DNA of 64,000 nt from JBGRPZ01 sp041725955 (GTDB taxonomy: Bacteria > Bacteroidota > Bacteroidia > Bacteroidales > JBGRPZ01). The stretch covers positions 98,165 through 162,164 of the forward strand of contig JBGRQE010000001.1 in assembly GCA_041725955.1 (NCBI GenBank). The letters are read 5' to 3'. The notes under the pieces were generated by a model that saw only the letters and a program-made list of their open reading frames with translations, ran no database searches and had not been told where the DNA came from. The translations under genes were made by a program, and so were the position numbers. Below are positions 51,445 through 60,064 of the stretch, piece by piece. The number at the start of each line of letters is the position of its first letter. Within the stretch, counting starts at the first letter, position 1.

Positions 51445-53055
51445 TTGCATGTATTAGAGTCTAATTTAGATATCAATTCATCTGAGTTCAAACAGAACAA
51501 AAAAGCTTTCCAGAAGCTTATTGATGAATTGGATGATAAGCTTTTGAAATGTATCTCTGGTGGAGATGCTGAATCTGTTGAACGTCATAAGATAAGAGGA
51601 AAGTTATTAGCACGAGATAGAATTCATCTTCTTTTGGATTCAGGAACTCCTTTCCTTGAATTATCGCCAATGGCATGTGTTGACCAATATGACAATAAGT
51701 TCCCAAGTGCTGGAATAGTATGTGGTATTGGTTTGATTCATGGACAGGAAGTTATGGTAATTGCTAATGATGCAACAGTAAAAGGGGGTACTTATATGAA
51801 GTATACCTTGAAAAAGCATATTCGCGCTCAAGAGATTGCATTGGAGAATCATCTTCCTTGTATTTACCTTGTTGATTCTGGCGGAGCTTTTCTTCCAGAG
51901 CAAGATACTGTTTTCCCAGATCGTGAGAATTTTGGAAGGTTGTTTTATAACCAAGCACAGATGTCGTCAAAAGGAATTTCTCAGGTGTCTATAGTTATGG
52001 GAAGTTGTACTGCTGGCGGAGCTTATGTTCCAGCGATGAGTGATGAAACCATAATTGTAAAAGGGCAAGGTACTATCTTTCTTGGAGGACCTCCTTTGGT
52101 GAAAGTTGCAACGGGTGAGGATGTAAGTGCCGAAGAATTAGGTGGTGCAGAGGTGCATACCAGTATTTCGGGTGTAGCCGATCATTTAGCTGAAGATGAT
52201 GAACATGCTTTACAAATTTGCAGATCTATTTTTGAGATTAAGCATAAGCGCTTTGATAGACAAAAGCTTTATGTAAAAGAAGTTAAACCTCCTATTTATG
52301 ATCCCAGAGAGTTATATGGAATAGCGCCTATAGACTATAGGAAGATTTTAGATCCCAGAGAGATAATTATGCGTATGGTTGATGGGAGTGAATTTAACGA
52401 GTTCAAAGCAAATTATGCGCCTACTATAGTCACTGGTTTTGCAAGAATAATGGGATTCCCTATTGGGATTATTGCAAATCATGGAGTGTTATTTTCTGAA
52501 TCGGCTCTTAAAGCAACTCATTTTATTGAACTATGTGATCATCGTCGGATACCATTGCTGTTTTTGCAGAATATTACTGGTTTTATTGTCGGTAAAAAAT
52601 ATGAACATCAGGGGATTGCTAAGGACGGAGCAAAGATGGTTCATGCTGTTGCCAATGCTAAAATACCCAAGTTTACTGTAATAGTTGGAGGTTCTTTTGG
52701 CGCTGGAAATTATGCGATGGCTGGAAGAGCCTTTGATCCACGGTTTTTATTTATGTGGCCAAATGCTAAGATATCGGTTATGGGAGGAGATCAGGCGGCT
52801 CATGTATTGACGGAGGTTAAGCGTCAACAGTATTATGCTCAAGGTAAGGAATTGTCGGATAAAGAGATTTCGGAATTAAAGTTTTCTATTCTCAATAAGT
52901 ACGAAAAGGAAGGTTCTGCCTATTACAGTACTTCCCGTTTATGGGATGATGGAATTATTGATCCTGTTGATACAAGAATGATTATTGCTCTTGGCATTTC
53001 TGTAAGTCGTAATAAGAAATGGCCAGAACCAAAATATGGAATTTTTAGAATGTAA
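51445..53055 (+). CDS. mccB: Methylcrotonyl-CoA carboxylase, carboxyltransferase (beta) subunit
   Basis: Transfers carboxyl from biotin to 3-methylcrotonyl-CoA in leucine breakdown, 536 residues. Two crotonase-like halves carry the acyl-CoA and carboxybiotin oxyanion sites (VDSGGAFLPEQDTVFPDREN; MGSCTAGGAYVPAMSDE; FLGGPPLVKVATGEDV; later GGSFGAGNYAMAGRAFDP). VDSGGAFLP followed by VFPDR marks the MCC rather than propionyl-CoA type. The frame opens with TTG at 51445, giving (M)HVLESNLDINSSEF, which matches the usual N-terminus. The ATG at 51449 is out of frame. First gene of the mcc-sco unit. Confidence 0.9.
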   Translation: MHVLESNLDINSSEFKQNKKAFQKLIDELDDKLLKCISGGDAESVERHKIRGKLLARDRIHLLLDSGTPFLELSPMACVDQYDNKFPSAGIVCGIGLIHGQEVMVIANDATVKGGTYMKYTLKKHIRAQEIALENHLPCIYLVDSGGAFLPEQDTVFPDRENFGRLFYNQAQMSSKGISQVSIVMGSCTAGGAYVPAMSDETIIVKGQGTIFLGGPPLVKVATGEDVSAEELGGAEVHTSISGVADHLAEDDEHALQICRSIFEIKHKRFDRQKLYVKEVKPPIYDPRELYGIAPIDYRKILDPREIIMRMVDGSEFNEFKANYAPTIVTGFARIMGFPIGIIANHGVLFSESALKATHFIELCDHRRIPLLFLQNITGFIVGKKYEHQGIAKDGAKMVHAVANAKIPKFTVIVGGSFGAGNYAMAGRAFDPRFLFMWPNAKISVMGGDQAAHVLTEVKRQQYYAQGKELSDKEISELKFSILNKYEKEGSAYYSTSRLWDDGIIDPVDTRMIIALGISVSRNKKWPEPKYGIFRM

Positions 53056-53064
53056 TTTTTAGCT

Positions 53065-53856
53065 ATGACTTCTTACAAACATCTATTATTCAAAAAAGAA
53101 AAAGAAATAGGCACACTCTGGTTAAATAGGTCAGAAAAACGCAATGCCTTTAATATTGAAATGATTCATGAGATTACGGATTTCTTTTCTTCACTGCAGG
53201 AAGAGACAGATCTAAGAGCTTTGATTATTCGAGCTAAAGGACCTGTTTTTTGTGCTGGTGCAGATATAAATTGGATGAAAAATGTTGGCCCTGATGCTTA
53301 CGATAAAAATTTAAAGGAAAGTCGTGATATGAGTTTTTGCTTTCAAGCAATCTATTCCTGTCCTATTCCAACAATAGCAATTGCACATGGAGCTGTGATG
53401 GGAGGAGGTAATGGCATACTTGCAGCATGCGATGTTGCTGTTGCTCATGAAGATACTATGTTTTCTTTAAGTGAAGTTCGTATTGGCGTTGTACCTGCTT
53501 GTATTTCCACTTTTGTTTTAAAACGGATTGGTGAATTTAATGCTAAATATTTGATGCTTACTGGGAAACGATTTAGTGGTAAACAAGCAAAAAATGAATA
53601 TTCTCTAGTCCAATATGCTGGTAATTATGATGATATGGAAAAGTTTGTAGATGATTTTCTTGCCTCAATTCGCCGTGGAGGACCACATGCAGAAAGAGTT
53701 TGTAAGAAAATGTTGAATTTATTGGGAAACCAATGGTCTCATCCCGAAGCTCTTGAAGAAACAGCTATGCTTACTGCAGATATTCGTCAGTCTGTTGAGG
53801 CACAGGAAGGAATGACAGCTTTTCTTGAAAAAAGAAAACCTAGCTGGTATAATTAA
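53065..53856 (+). CDS. liuC: Enoyl-CoA hydratase family, likely methylglutaconyl-CoA hydratase
   Basis: Crotonase-fold enzyme of 263 residues. Oxyanion-hole segments are CAGADINWMKNV (about 67-78) and HGAVMGGGNGILAACDVA (about 112-129). The active-site acid region is SLSEVRIGVVPACIS. The GADINWMK form is typical of methylglutaconyl-CoA hydratase (LiuC), and its place between the two MCC subunits, whose product is methylglutaconyl-CoA, supports this. The product would be HMG-CoA. Confidence 0.87.
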   Translation: MTSYKHLLFKKEKEIGTLWLNRSEKRNAFNIEMIHEITDFFSSLQEETDLRALIIRAKGPVFCAGADINWMKNVGPDAYDKNLKESRDMSFCFQAIYSCPIPTIAIAHGAVMGGGNGILAACDVAVAHEDTMFSLSEVRIGVVPACISTFVLKRIGEFNAKYLMLTGKRFSGKQAKNEYSLVQYAGNYDDMEKFVDDFLASIRRGGPHAERVCKKMLNLLGNQWSHPEALEETAMLTADIRQSVEAQEGMTAFLEKRKPSWYN

Positions 53857-53877
53857 ATTTATTAAGTATTGCTGAAG

Positions 53878-55890
53878 ATGATTTTATTTAAACGAATTCT
53901 TATTGCAAATCGAGGAGAGATTGCTAGGCGAATTATCCGAACTTTGAAAAGCTTGAATATTCAGTCTGTAGCTATATTTAATGATGAGGATATTGATGCA
54001 TGTTATGTAAAAGAAGCTGATTTTAAAGTTTATTTACCCGGTAAAACTTTAGAAAAGACATATTTAAATATTGAAAATATTATTAAGGCTGCAAAAGATA
54101 TTTTATGTGATGCTATTCACCCAGGTTATGGTTTCCTTTCTGAAAATAGCGACTTTGCTAGAGAATGTGAATTAAATAAAATAACTTTTATTGGTCCTCA
54201 TTATGAGGCTATTTCTGTTATGGGTGATAAATTAGCTGCCCGTAAATTAGCAAAAGAAGCAGGATTAAATATTCTTGAAGGTGTTTCGGGTAATATTTCA
54301 TCTATTCTAAAAAGAAAGCAAGAATTAGAATATCCTGTTTTAATTAAGGCTGCCGCCGGAGGTGGTGGTAAAGGGATGCATATTGTATATCAGGAAAGCG
54401 ATCTTGAAAATGCCTTAATCCAAAGCTCCAGAGAGGCAAAAGCATATTTTGGTAAGGATGATATATATGTTGAAAAGTACCTGGATAAACCCCGTCATAT
54501 CGAAATTCAGATAGTTGCAGATAAGCTCAATAATATTGTGCATTTGTTTGAACGAGAATGTAGCATGCAAAGAAGGTATCAAAAGATAATTGAAGAAACG
54601 CCTGCTCCAGGAATAGATAGAGATGTTATTAATGATTTAGGAAAAAAAGCAATCCTACTATGTAAAAGAGTGGGGTATGATAATGTTGGAACTGTTGAGT
54701 TCTTGATGGATCGGCAGAATAATTTCTATTTCCTTGAGATGAATACGCGCATTCAAGTTGAGCATGCTATTACTGAAGAGGTCTATGGTTTTGATATTGT
54801 TGAATTACAATTGTGTGCTGCAGCGAACTTGCCTATCAATATTAAACAAGAAAATGTTGTTGGCAGGGGACATGCTATTGAATGTAGAATCTATGCTGAA
54901 GATCCATTTCAAAATTTCATGCCTTCCCCAGGAAAAATATGGTATTATAAGTCACCCGATAAAAACAGATTTGTTCGTGTAGATTCTTCCCTTTGTGGTC
55001 CAGCAAAAATATCAGGAATGTTCGATCCTCTGATTAGTAAGTTAATTAGTATTGGTCATACACGAGATGAAGCTATAAAGAATATGGAGAAAAGTCTTTC
55101 TTCATATATGATCTATGGATGTAAAAATAATATTCAGTTTTTGAGATTGCTTATTTATCACCCAGACTATTTAAAAGGAGATATTTCAACTGCTTTTTGT
55201 GAAGATCATTATCATAGGATTAACAAAAGATGTAAGGAAGAGTATGATTTTTTATCTCCTTGTATCCCTTTGATATCATTTCTTGTTTTTCAATTGAGTC
55301 AGAATGACTCAGCAAAAAAGAAGAGAGCGAAAAGTATTTGGAATTATATTGGCGAAAATCAACGCAATAAAATCTTTCCAATGCGATTGAATGGAGTTGA
55401 TTTAGATGTTCGCTTATTGGATTACCATAATGATGAGTTTTTATTTCTATTCCATGATAATCAGTTGACAGCTGAAAAAAAATCAATAAATAAGGATGCT
55501 ATTCAATTGAGAATAAATGACCAAATCTTTGATTTGAAAATTGTCTTTGAACATCCCGGAAAAGCAATATTAAATTTTCAGGGTATAGAACAGGTAATAG
55601 AGCGCCGTGATATACTTTTGCCCAATAAAAAAATCAGTTCCTCAAAAACTAATTCCCAAGGTGTTTCCGGTAATATTATCTCTCCGATGCCCGGTAAAAT
55701 TGTAGAGCTTAAGGTAAAAAAAGGTAGTAAAATAAAGAAAGGAGATGCATTGATTGTTATTGAATCAATGAAAATGGAAAATAATATTCATGCTCCTTTT
55801 GATAGTGAAGTTGTGGAAATAAAGGTGTCTGAGAATGATTCGGTTGAAGCAAATTCTATTTTATTAACACTAAAAGAGCTTAATATATGA
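53878..55890 (+). CDS. mccA: Methylcrotonyl-CoA carboxylase, biotin-carrying (alpha) subunit
   Basis: Biotin carboxylase plus biotin carrier, 670 residues. The N-terminal biotin carboxylase begins FKRILIANRGEIARRIIRTL and has the ATP-grasp loop KAAAGGGGKGMHIVY, then EMNTRIQVEHAITEEVYG. The biotin lysine is Lys632 in VIESMKMENN near the C-terminus. A TTG three codons earlier (53869) is possible, but ATG at 53878 gives the usual start. The linker between about 450 and 590 is poorly conserved, as in other MCC/PCC alpha chains. It overlaps the acyl-CoA dehydrogenase gene by an ATGA. Confidence 0.92.
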   Translation: MILFKRILIANRGEIARRIIRTLKSLNIQSVAIFNDEDIDACYVKEADFKVYLPGKTLEKTYLNIENIIKAAKDILCDAIHPGYGFLSENSDFARECELNKITFIGPHYEAISVMGDKLAARKLAKEAGLNILEGVSGNISSILKRKQELEYPVLIKAAAGGGGKGMHIVYQESDLENALIQSSREAKAYFGKDDIYVEKYLDKPRHIEIQIVADKLNNIVHLFERECSMQRRYQKIIEETPAPGIDRDVINDLGKKAILLCKRVGYDNVGTVEFLMDRQNNFYFLEMNTRIQVEHAITEEVYGFDIVELQLCAAANLPINIKQENVVGRGHAIECRIYAEDPFQNFMPSPGKIWYYKSPDKNRFVRVDSSLCGPAKISGMFDPLISKLISIGHTRDEAIKNMEKSLSSYMIYGCKNNIQFLRLLIYHPDYLKGDISTAFCEDHYHRINKRCKEEYDFLSPCIPLISFLVFQLSQNDSAKKKRAKSIWNYIGENQRNKIFPMRLNGVDLDVRLLDYHNDEFLFLFHDNQLTAEKKSINKDAIQLRINDQIFDLKIVFEHPGKAILNFQGIEQVIERRDILLPNKKISSSKTNSQGVSGNIISPMPGKIVELKVKKGSKIKKGDALIVIESMKMENNIHAPFDSEVVEIKVSENDSVEANSILLTLKELNI

Positions 55891-57047
55891 ATTTTGACCT
55901 GAGTGATGAACAGTTGATGATCCGAAAAAGTGTTCGTGATTTTGCAGAGAAAGAAATTAAGCCTATAGCTAAAGAACTTGATAAAGAGTCTTCTTTTTCT
56001 GTTGAAATAACTCGAAAAATGGGTGAAATGGGACTTTTTGGTATGTCTCTAAGTCCAGATTTTGGAGGACAAGGACTGGATACGATTTCTTATATAATTG
56101 CTGTTGAGGAATTAGCACGAATTGATAGCTCTCAGGCAGCCACATTAGCAGCACATAATTCCCTTGGTATTGGACCTATTTCTGACTTTGGAAATCAACA
56201 GCAGAAAGAAAAATATTTACCTCAATTGTGCTCAGGTAATGCCCTTTGGGCTTTTGGTTTAACAGAACCTGATGCTGGTAGCGATTCAAGGGGTTCAAAA
56301 ACTTATGCAAAAAGAGATGGTGATTATTGGGTTATAAATGGAAGTAAAATCTTTATTACAAATGCATCTAATTCTTTATCTAAAGGGGTTACTCTTCAGG
56401 TAGTCACCGGTGAGGATAAGCGTGGAAATAAAGAATTAAGCTGTGTATTGATTGATAAAAATACTCCAGGATATACTCAAAAAATAATCCATAATAAAAT
56501 GCCTTGGAGAGCTTCGGATACTGCAATATTGTATTTTGACGATTGCCGGGTACCTATAGGAAATACTCTTGGTGGTGTTGGTATGGGTTCGCGAATTATG
56601 TTAAAAACCCTTGATAAAGGCAGATTGTCTATCGCAGCAATGGGATTGGGACTAGCTCAAGGTGCTTTTGAGTTGGGATTGAATTATGCCAAACAAAGGA
56701 AACAGTTTGGAAAACCAATAGCTAGTTTTCAGGTAAATGCCTTTAAACTAGCAGATATGTCCTTGAAAATCGAACTTGCCAGAAATTTACTCTATAAAGC
56801 ATGTTGGTTAAAAGATAATGATCGACCCTTCTCTAAAGAGTCGGCTATGGCAAAATTATACTGTTCTGAAATCGCAAAAGAAATTGCCGATGCTTCAGTA
56901 CAATTACATGGTGGTTATGGTTTGATTGAGGACTATGATATTGAGCGTTTTTATCGCGATCAACGTGTGCTCCAGATAGGAGAAGGGACATCTGAAATTC
57001 AACGTTTGGTAATTTCAAGATTGTTAGGTATTAAAATGCAAAAATAG
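55887..57047 (+). CDS. Acyl-CoA dehydrogenase, short/branched-chain type
   Basis: FAD enzyme that makes the alpha-beta double bond of acyl-CoA and passes electrons to ETF, 386 residues. Signatures WAFGLTEPDAGSDSRGSKT (about 128-146) and the C-terminal QLHGGYGLIEDYDIERFYRD are clear. The catalytic glutamate of short- and medium-chain enzymes is present as Glu366 in IGEGTSEIQRLVI. Isovaleryl-CoA dehydrogenase has a small residue at that place and uses another glutamate. So despite the leucine-type neighbourhood it looks like a butyryl-, isobutyryl- or 2-methylbutyryl-CoA type. Start overlaps the mccA stop. Confidence 0.9.
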   Translation: MNFDLSDEQLMIRKSVRDFAEKEIKPIAKELDKESSFSVEITRKMGEMGLFGMSLSPDFGGQGLDTISYIIAVEELARIDSSQAATLAAHNSLGIGPISDFGNQQQKEKYLPQLCSGNALWAFGLTEPDAGSDSRGSKTYAKRDGDYWVINGSKIFITNASNSLSKGVTLQVVTGEDKRGNKELSCVLIDKNTPGYTQKIIHNKMPWRASDTAILYFDDCRVPIGNTLGGVGMGSRIMLKTLDKGRLSIAAMGLGLAQGAFELGLNYAKQRKQFGKPIASFQVNAFKLADMSLKIELARNLLYKACWLKDNDRPFSKESAMAKLYCSEIAKEIADASVQLHGGYGLIEDYDIERFYRDQRVLQIGEGTSEIQRLVISRLLGIKMQK

Positions 57048-57053
57048 ATTATT

Positions 57054-57743
57054 ATGATATCTGTGGTTAAAAATGCTGTGGATGCAATTGAAGGTTTAAA
57101 ATCTGGTATGACAGTAATGTTTGGTGGTTTTGGACTTTGTGGTATTCCCGAAAATTGTATTGAGACAATCTCTAAATCTTCAATAAACAATCTTACTTGT
57201 ATTTCTAATAATGCGGGTGTTGATGATTTTGGGTTGGGATTGCTTCTGAGAAATCATCAGATCAGGAAGATGATTTCGAGTTATGTTGGTGAAAATGCAG
57301 AATTTGAAAGACAAATGCTTTCAGGTGAAATTGAGGTAGAGCTAGTTCCTCAAGGCACTCTTGCTGAAAGATGCCGTGCTGCTGGCGCAGGTATTCCTGC
57401 ATTTTATACTCCTGCTGGTTATGGAACAGAAGTAGCAGATGGAAAAGAGGTAAGAGCATTTGATGGTAAGAAATATTTGCTAGAAAAGGCTCTTAAGGCA
57501 GATTTTGCAATTGTAAAGGCCTGGAAGGGTGACAAAATGGGCAACCTGATTTTTAGATATACTGCTAATAATTTTAACCAGCCTATGGCTATGGCAGGTA
57601 AAATAACTATTGCTGAAGTTGAAGAATTGGTAGAGCCCGGTGATCTTGATCCGAATCAAATTCATGTGTCTGGTGCATTTGTACAGCGAATTTTTGAAGG
57701 CAATAATTATCAGAAACGTATAGAACAGTTAACTACTTCATAG
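57054..57743 (+). CDS. scoA: 3-oxoacid CoA-transferase, subunit A
   Basis: A subunit of the heteromeric family I CoA-transferase (succinyl-CoA:acetoacetate or acetate:acetoacetate type), 229 residues. GMTVMFGGFGLCGIPENCIE (about 19-38) is the N-terminal CoA-binding segment, followed by ISNNAGVDDFGLG and the GTLAERCRAAGAGIPAFYTP segment. Paired with the B subunit 34 bp on. Acetoacetate from the leucine route is the expected partner. Confidence 0.92.
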   Translation: MISVVKNAVDAIEGLKSGMTVMFGGFGLCGIPENCIETISKSSINNLTCISNNAGVDDFGLGLLLRNHQIRKMISSYVGENAEFERQMLSGEIEVELVPQGTLAERCRAAGAGIPAFYTPAGYGTEVADGKEVRAFDGKKYLLEKALKADFAIVKAWKGDKMGNLIFRYTANNFNQPMAMAGKITIAEVEELVEPGDLDPNQIHVSGAFVQRIFEGNNYQKRIEQLTTS

Positions 57744-57777
57744 TAATCTACCTTTTTCTAATTCAAATTTCTAAGTT

Positions 57778-58437
57778 ATGGCTCTAGATAAAAATGGTAT
57801 TGCAAAAAGAATAGCTCAAGAGTTGAAGGATGGGTTCTGTGTGAATTTGGGAATTGGGATTCCCACTTTAGTAGCCAATTATATCCCTTCAGAAATAAAT
57901 GTTATTCTCCAATCAGAGAATGGTTTATTAGGCATAGGTCCATTTCCTGATAAAGAAAGTGTTGATGCAGATCTTATAAATGCTGGTAAACAAACAATAA
58001 CTGCAATAAAAGGAGCTGCATTTTTCGACTCAGCAACGAGTTTTGCAATGATTAGAGGAGGACATATAGACCTTACGATTTTAGGTGCATTTGAAGTTTC
58101 TTGTAAAGGTGATTTGTCATCGTGGAAAGTACCTGGGAAAATGGTGAAAGGAATGGGAGGGGCTATGGATCTTGTTGCTTCAGCACAAAATATTATTGTA
58201 GCTATGTTTCATACAGATCGAAATGGAAACTCTAAATTGGTCGAAAATTGTGCACTACCTTTAACAGGGAAAAATTGTGTAAAGAGAATTGTTACCGATC
58301 TAGGGGTTATAGAAATTGATGAAACGGAGGGTTTTATATTGAAAGAAAGAGCTCCTTCTGTTTCGGTAGCAGAAATCATAGAGAAAACATCTGCTTCTTT
58401 AATTGTAAAGGGTGATATTCCTGAGATTAAAATATAA
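57778..58437 (+). CDS. scoB: 3-oxoacid CoA-transferase, subunit B
   Basis: Catalytic subunit, 219 residues. The covalent glutamate lies in LQSENGLLGIGPFP (about 44-57), preceded by VNLGIGIPTLVANYIP. Other family segments are RGGHIDLTILGAFEVS and VKGMGGAMDLVASA. Together with ScoA it moves CoA between acetoacetate and another acid. Last gene of the unit starting at mccB. Confidence 0.93.
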   Translation: MALDKNGIAKRIAQELKDGFCVNLGIGIPTLVANYIPSEINVILQSENGLLGIGPFPDKESVDADLINAGKQTITAIKGAAFFDSATSFAMIRGGHIDLTILGAFEVSCKGDLSSWKVPGKMVKGMGGAMDLVASAQNIIVAMFHTDRNGNSKLVENCALPLTGKNCVKRIVTDLGVIEIDETEGFILKERAPSVSVAEIIEKTSASLIVKGDIPEIKI

Positions 58438-58557
58438 ATGTTGTTTTTCTCGTTTTTTGCTTGAAAGTAATGCTTTCTTTATACCTACCCAATAGGGTCT
58501 TTTATTATTTAGATCTTCCTGAGTACTCTATAAGACTAGAACTACTAATTAAATATC

Positions 58558-60048
58558 ATGAGTAAATACATTCTCTCTTTAGACCAAGGTACTACTAGCT
58601 CAAGAGCTATTATTTTTGATAATTCCGGACAAATTTTGTCAATTGCTCAAAAAGAATTTGAGCAAAAATATCCTCGTCCAGGATGGATAGAGCATGATCC
58701 CAACGAAATATGGTTTACACAGGCTGGAGTTGCTGCAGAAGCAATAGCCAAACTGGGTGTAAATGGCTTGGATATAGCTGCAATTGGTATTACTAATCAG
58801 CGTGAGACCACTGTGGTTTGGGATCGTGAAACGGGTTTGCCTATTTATAATGCTATTGTTTGGCAAGATCGCCGTACTGCTTCATTTTGTGATAATTTGA
58901 GAGACCAAGGATTAGCTGATAAAATACGAGAAAAGACAGGCTTAGTAATTGATTCCTATTTTTCTGCTACAAAAGTAAAATGGATCTTAGACAATGTTGA
59001 AGGGGCTCGAGAAAGAGCCAATAAGGGGAAGCTTGCCTTTGGTACTATTGATTCATGGCTGGTTTGGAAATTTACCCGAGGGAAAACTCATGTAACAGAT
59101 GTTTCTAATGCATCTCGTACTATGTTGTTTAATATAAATACGATGAACTGGGATGATGAGTTGTTGGAAATCATGGATATTCCCAAAAGTTTATTGCCAG
59201 AAGTTCGGGGGTCAAGTGAAGTTTATGGTTATACAGCAACTACATTATTTGCTCATAAGGTTCCGATTGGAGGAATTGCTGGAGATCAGCAGGCTGCGCT
59301 TTTTGGTCAGATGTGTACTGAAAAGGGAATGCTTAAAACCACTTATGGAACAGGTTGCTTTATGATGTTAAATACAGGTAAAGAATTGGTTTCGTCTAAG
59401 AATAATTTGTTGACTACCATTGCCTGGAAGTTAAATGATGAAGTTACGTATGCCCTGGAAGGATCCATTTTTATTAGTGGAGCAGTCGTTCAATGGTTAC
59501 GTGATGGGTTGGGCTTAATTAAAAAATCATCTGATATTGAAAAATTAGCCCTCACCGAAGAAGATAATGGAGGATTGTATTTTGTTCCGGCACTAACGGG
59601 TTTAGGGGCTCCTTATTGGGATCAATATGCTCGAGGATTGACTATAGGAATTACTCGTGGTACTACGGCAGGGCATTTTGCCAGAGCAGCATTAGAAGGA
59701 ATAGGTTTTCAGGTGAATGATGTGCTAAGAGCAATGGAAAAAGATACGGGCATTGGTGTTTCTGAGTTAAGGGTTGATGGTGGTGCATCACAAAATAATC
59801 TGTTGATGCAATTTCAATCTGATATATTGGGAATTCCTGTTATTCGCCCTCAAATTACCGAAACAACTGCATTAGGAGCAGCTTATCTGGCAGGTCTGGC
59901 AGTTGGATTTTGGAAAGATATTCAAGAAATTAAAAATCAGTGGAAAAGTGATCAGAAGTTTGAACCTGAAATGGAAAAAGAAAAACAACAAGACTTAATT
60001 TCTAATTGGAAGAGAGCTTTAGATCGCAGTAAAAATTGGATTCAGTAA
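58558..60048 (+). CDS. glpK: Glycerol kinase
   Basis: ATP-dependent phosphorylation of glycerol to sn-glycerol 3-phosphate, 496 residues. FGGY-family features: YILSLDQGTTSSRAIIFD at the start, GWIEHDPNEIWFTQ, GIAGDQQAALFGQMC and TYGTGCFMMLNTG, then DGGASQNNLLMQFQSDILG. First gene of a glpK-glpD-glpF operon with gaps of 16 and 27 bp. Confidence 0.96.
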   Translation: MSKYILSLDQGTTSSRAIIFDNSGQILSIAQKEFEQKYPRPGWIEHDPNEIWFTQAGVAAEAIAKLGVNGLDIAAIGITNQRETTVVWDRETGLPIYNAIVWQDRRTASFCDNLRDQGLADKIREKTGLVIDSYFSATKVKWILDNVEGARERANKGKLAFGTIDSWLVWKFTRGKTHVTDVSNASRTMLFNINTMNWDDELLEIMDIPKSLLPEVRGSSEVYGYTATTLFAHKVPIGGIAGDQQAALFGQMCTEKGMLKTTYGTGCFMMLNTGKELVSSKNNLLTTIAWKLNDEVTYALEGSIFISGAVVQWLRDGLGLIKKSSDIEKLALTEEDNGGLYFVPALTGLGAPYWDQYARGLTIGITRGTTAGHFARAALEGIGFQVNDVLRAMEKDTGIGVSELRVDGGASQNNLLMQFQSDILGIPVIRPQITETTALGAAYLAGLAVGFWKDIQEIKNQWKSDQKFEPEMEKEKQQDLISNWKRALDRSKNWIQ

Positions 60049-60064
60049 TTTAAAACCTTATGTC

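Noticed and set aside
58487..58498. ACCC-AATA-GGGT hairpin after scoB as a terminator
   Set aside because: The stem has only four pairs; the following T-rich stretch is weak. It may still contribute, but I do not count it.
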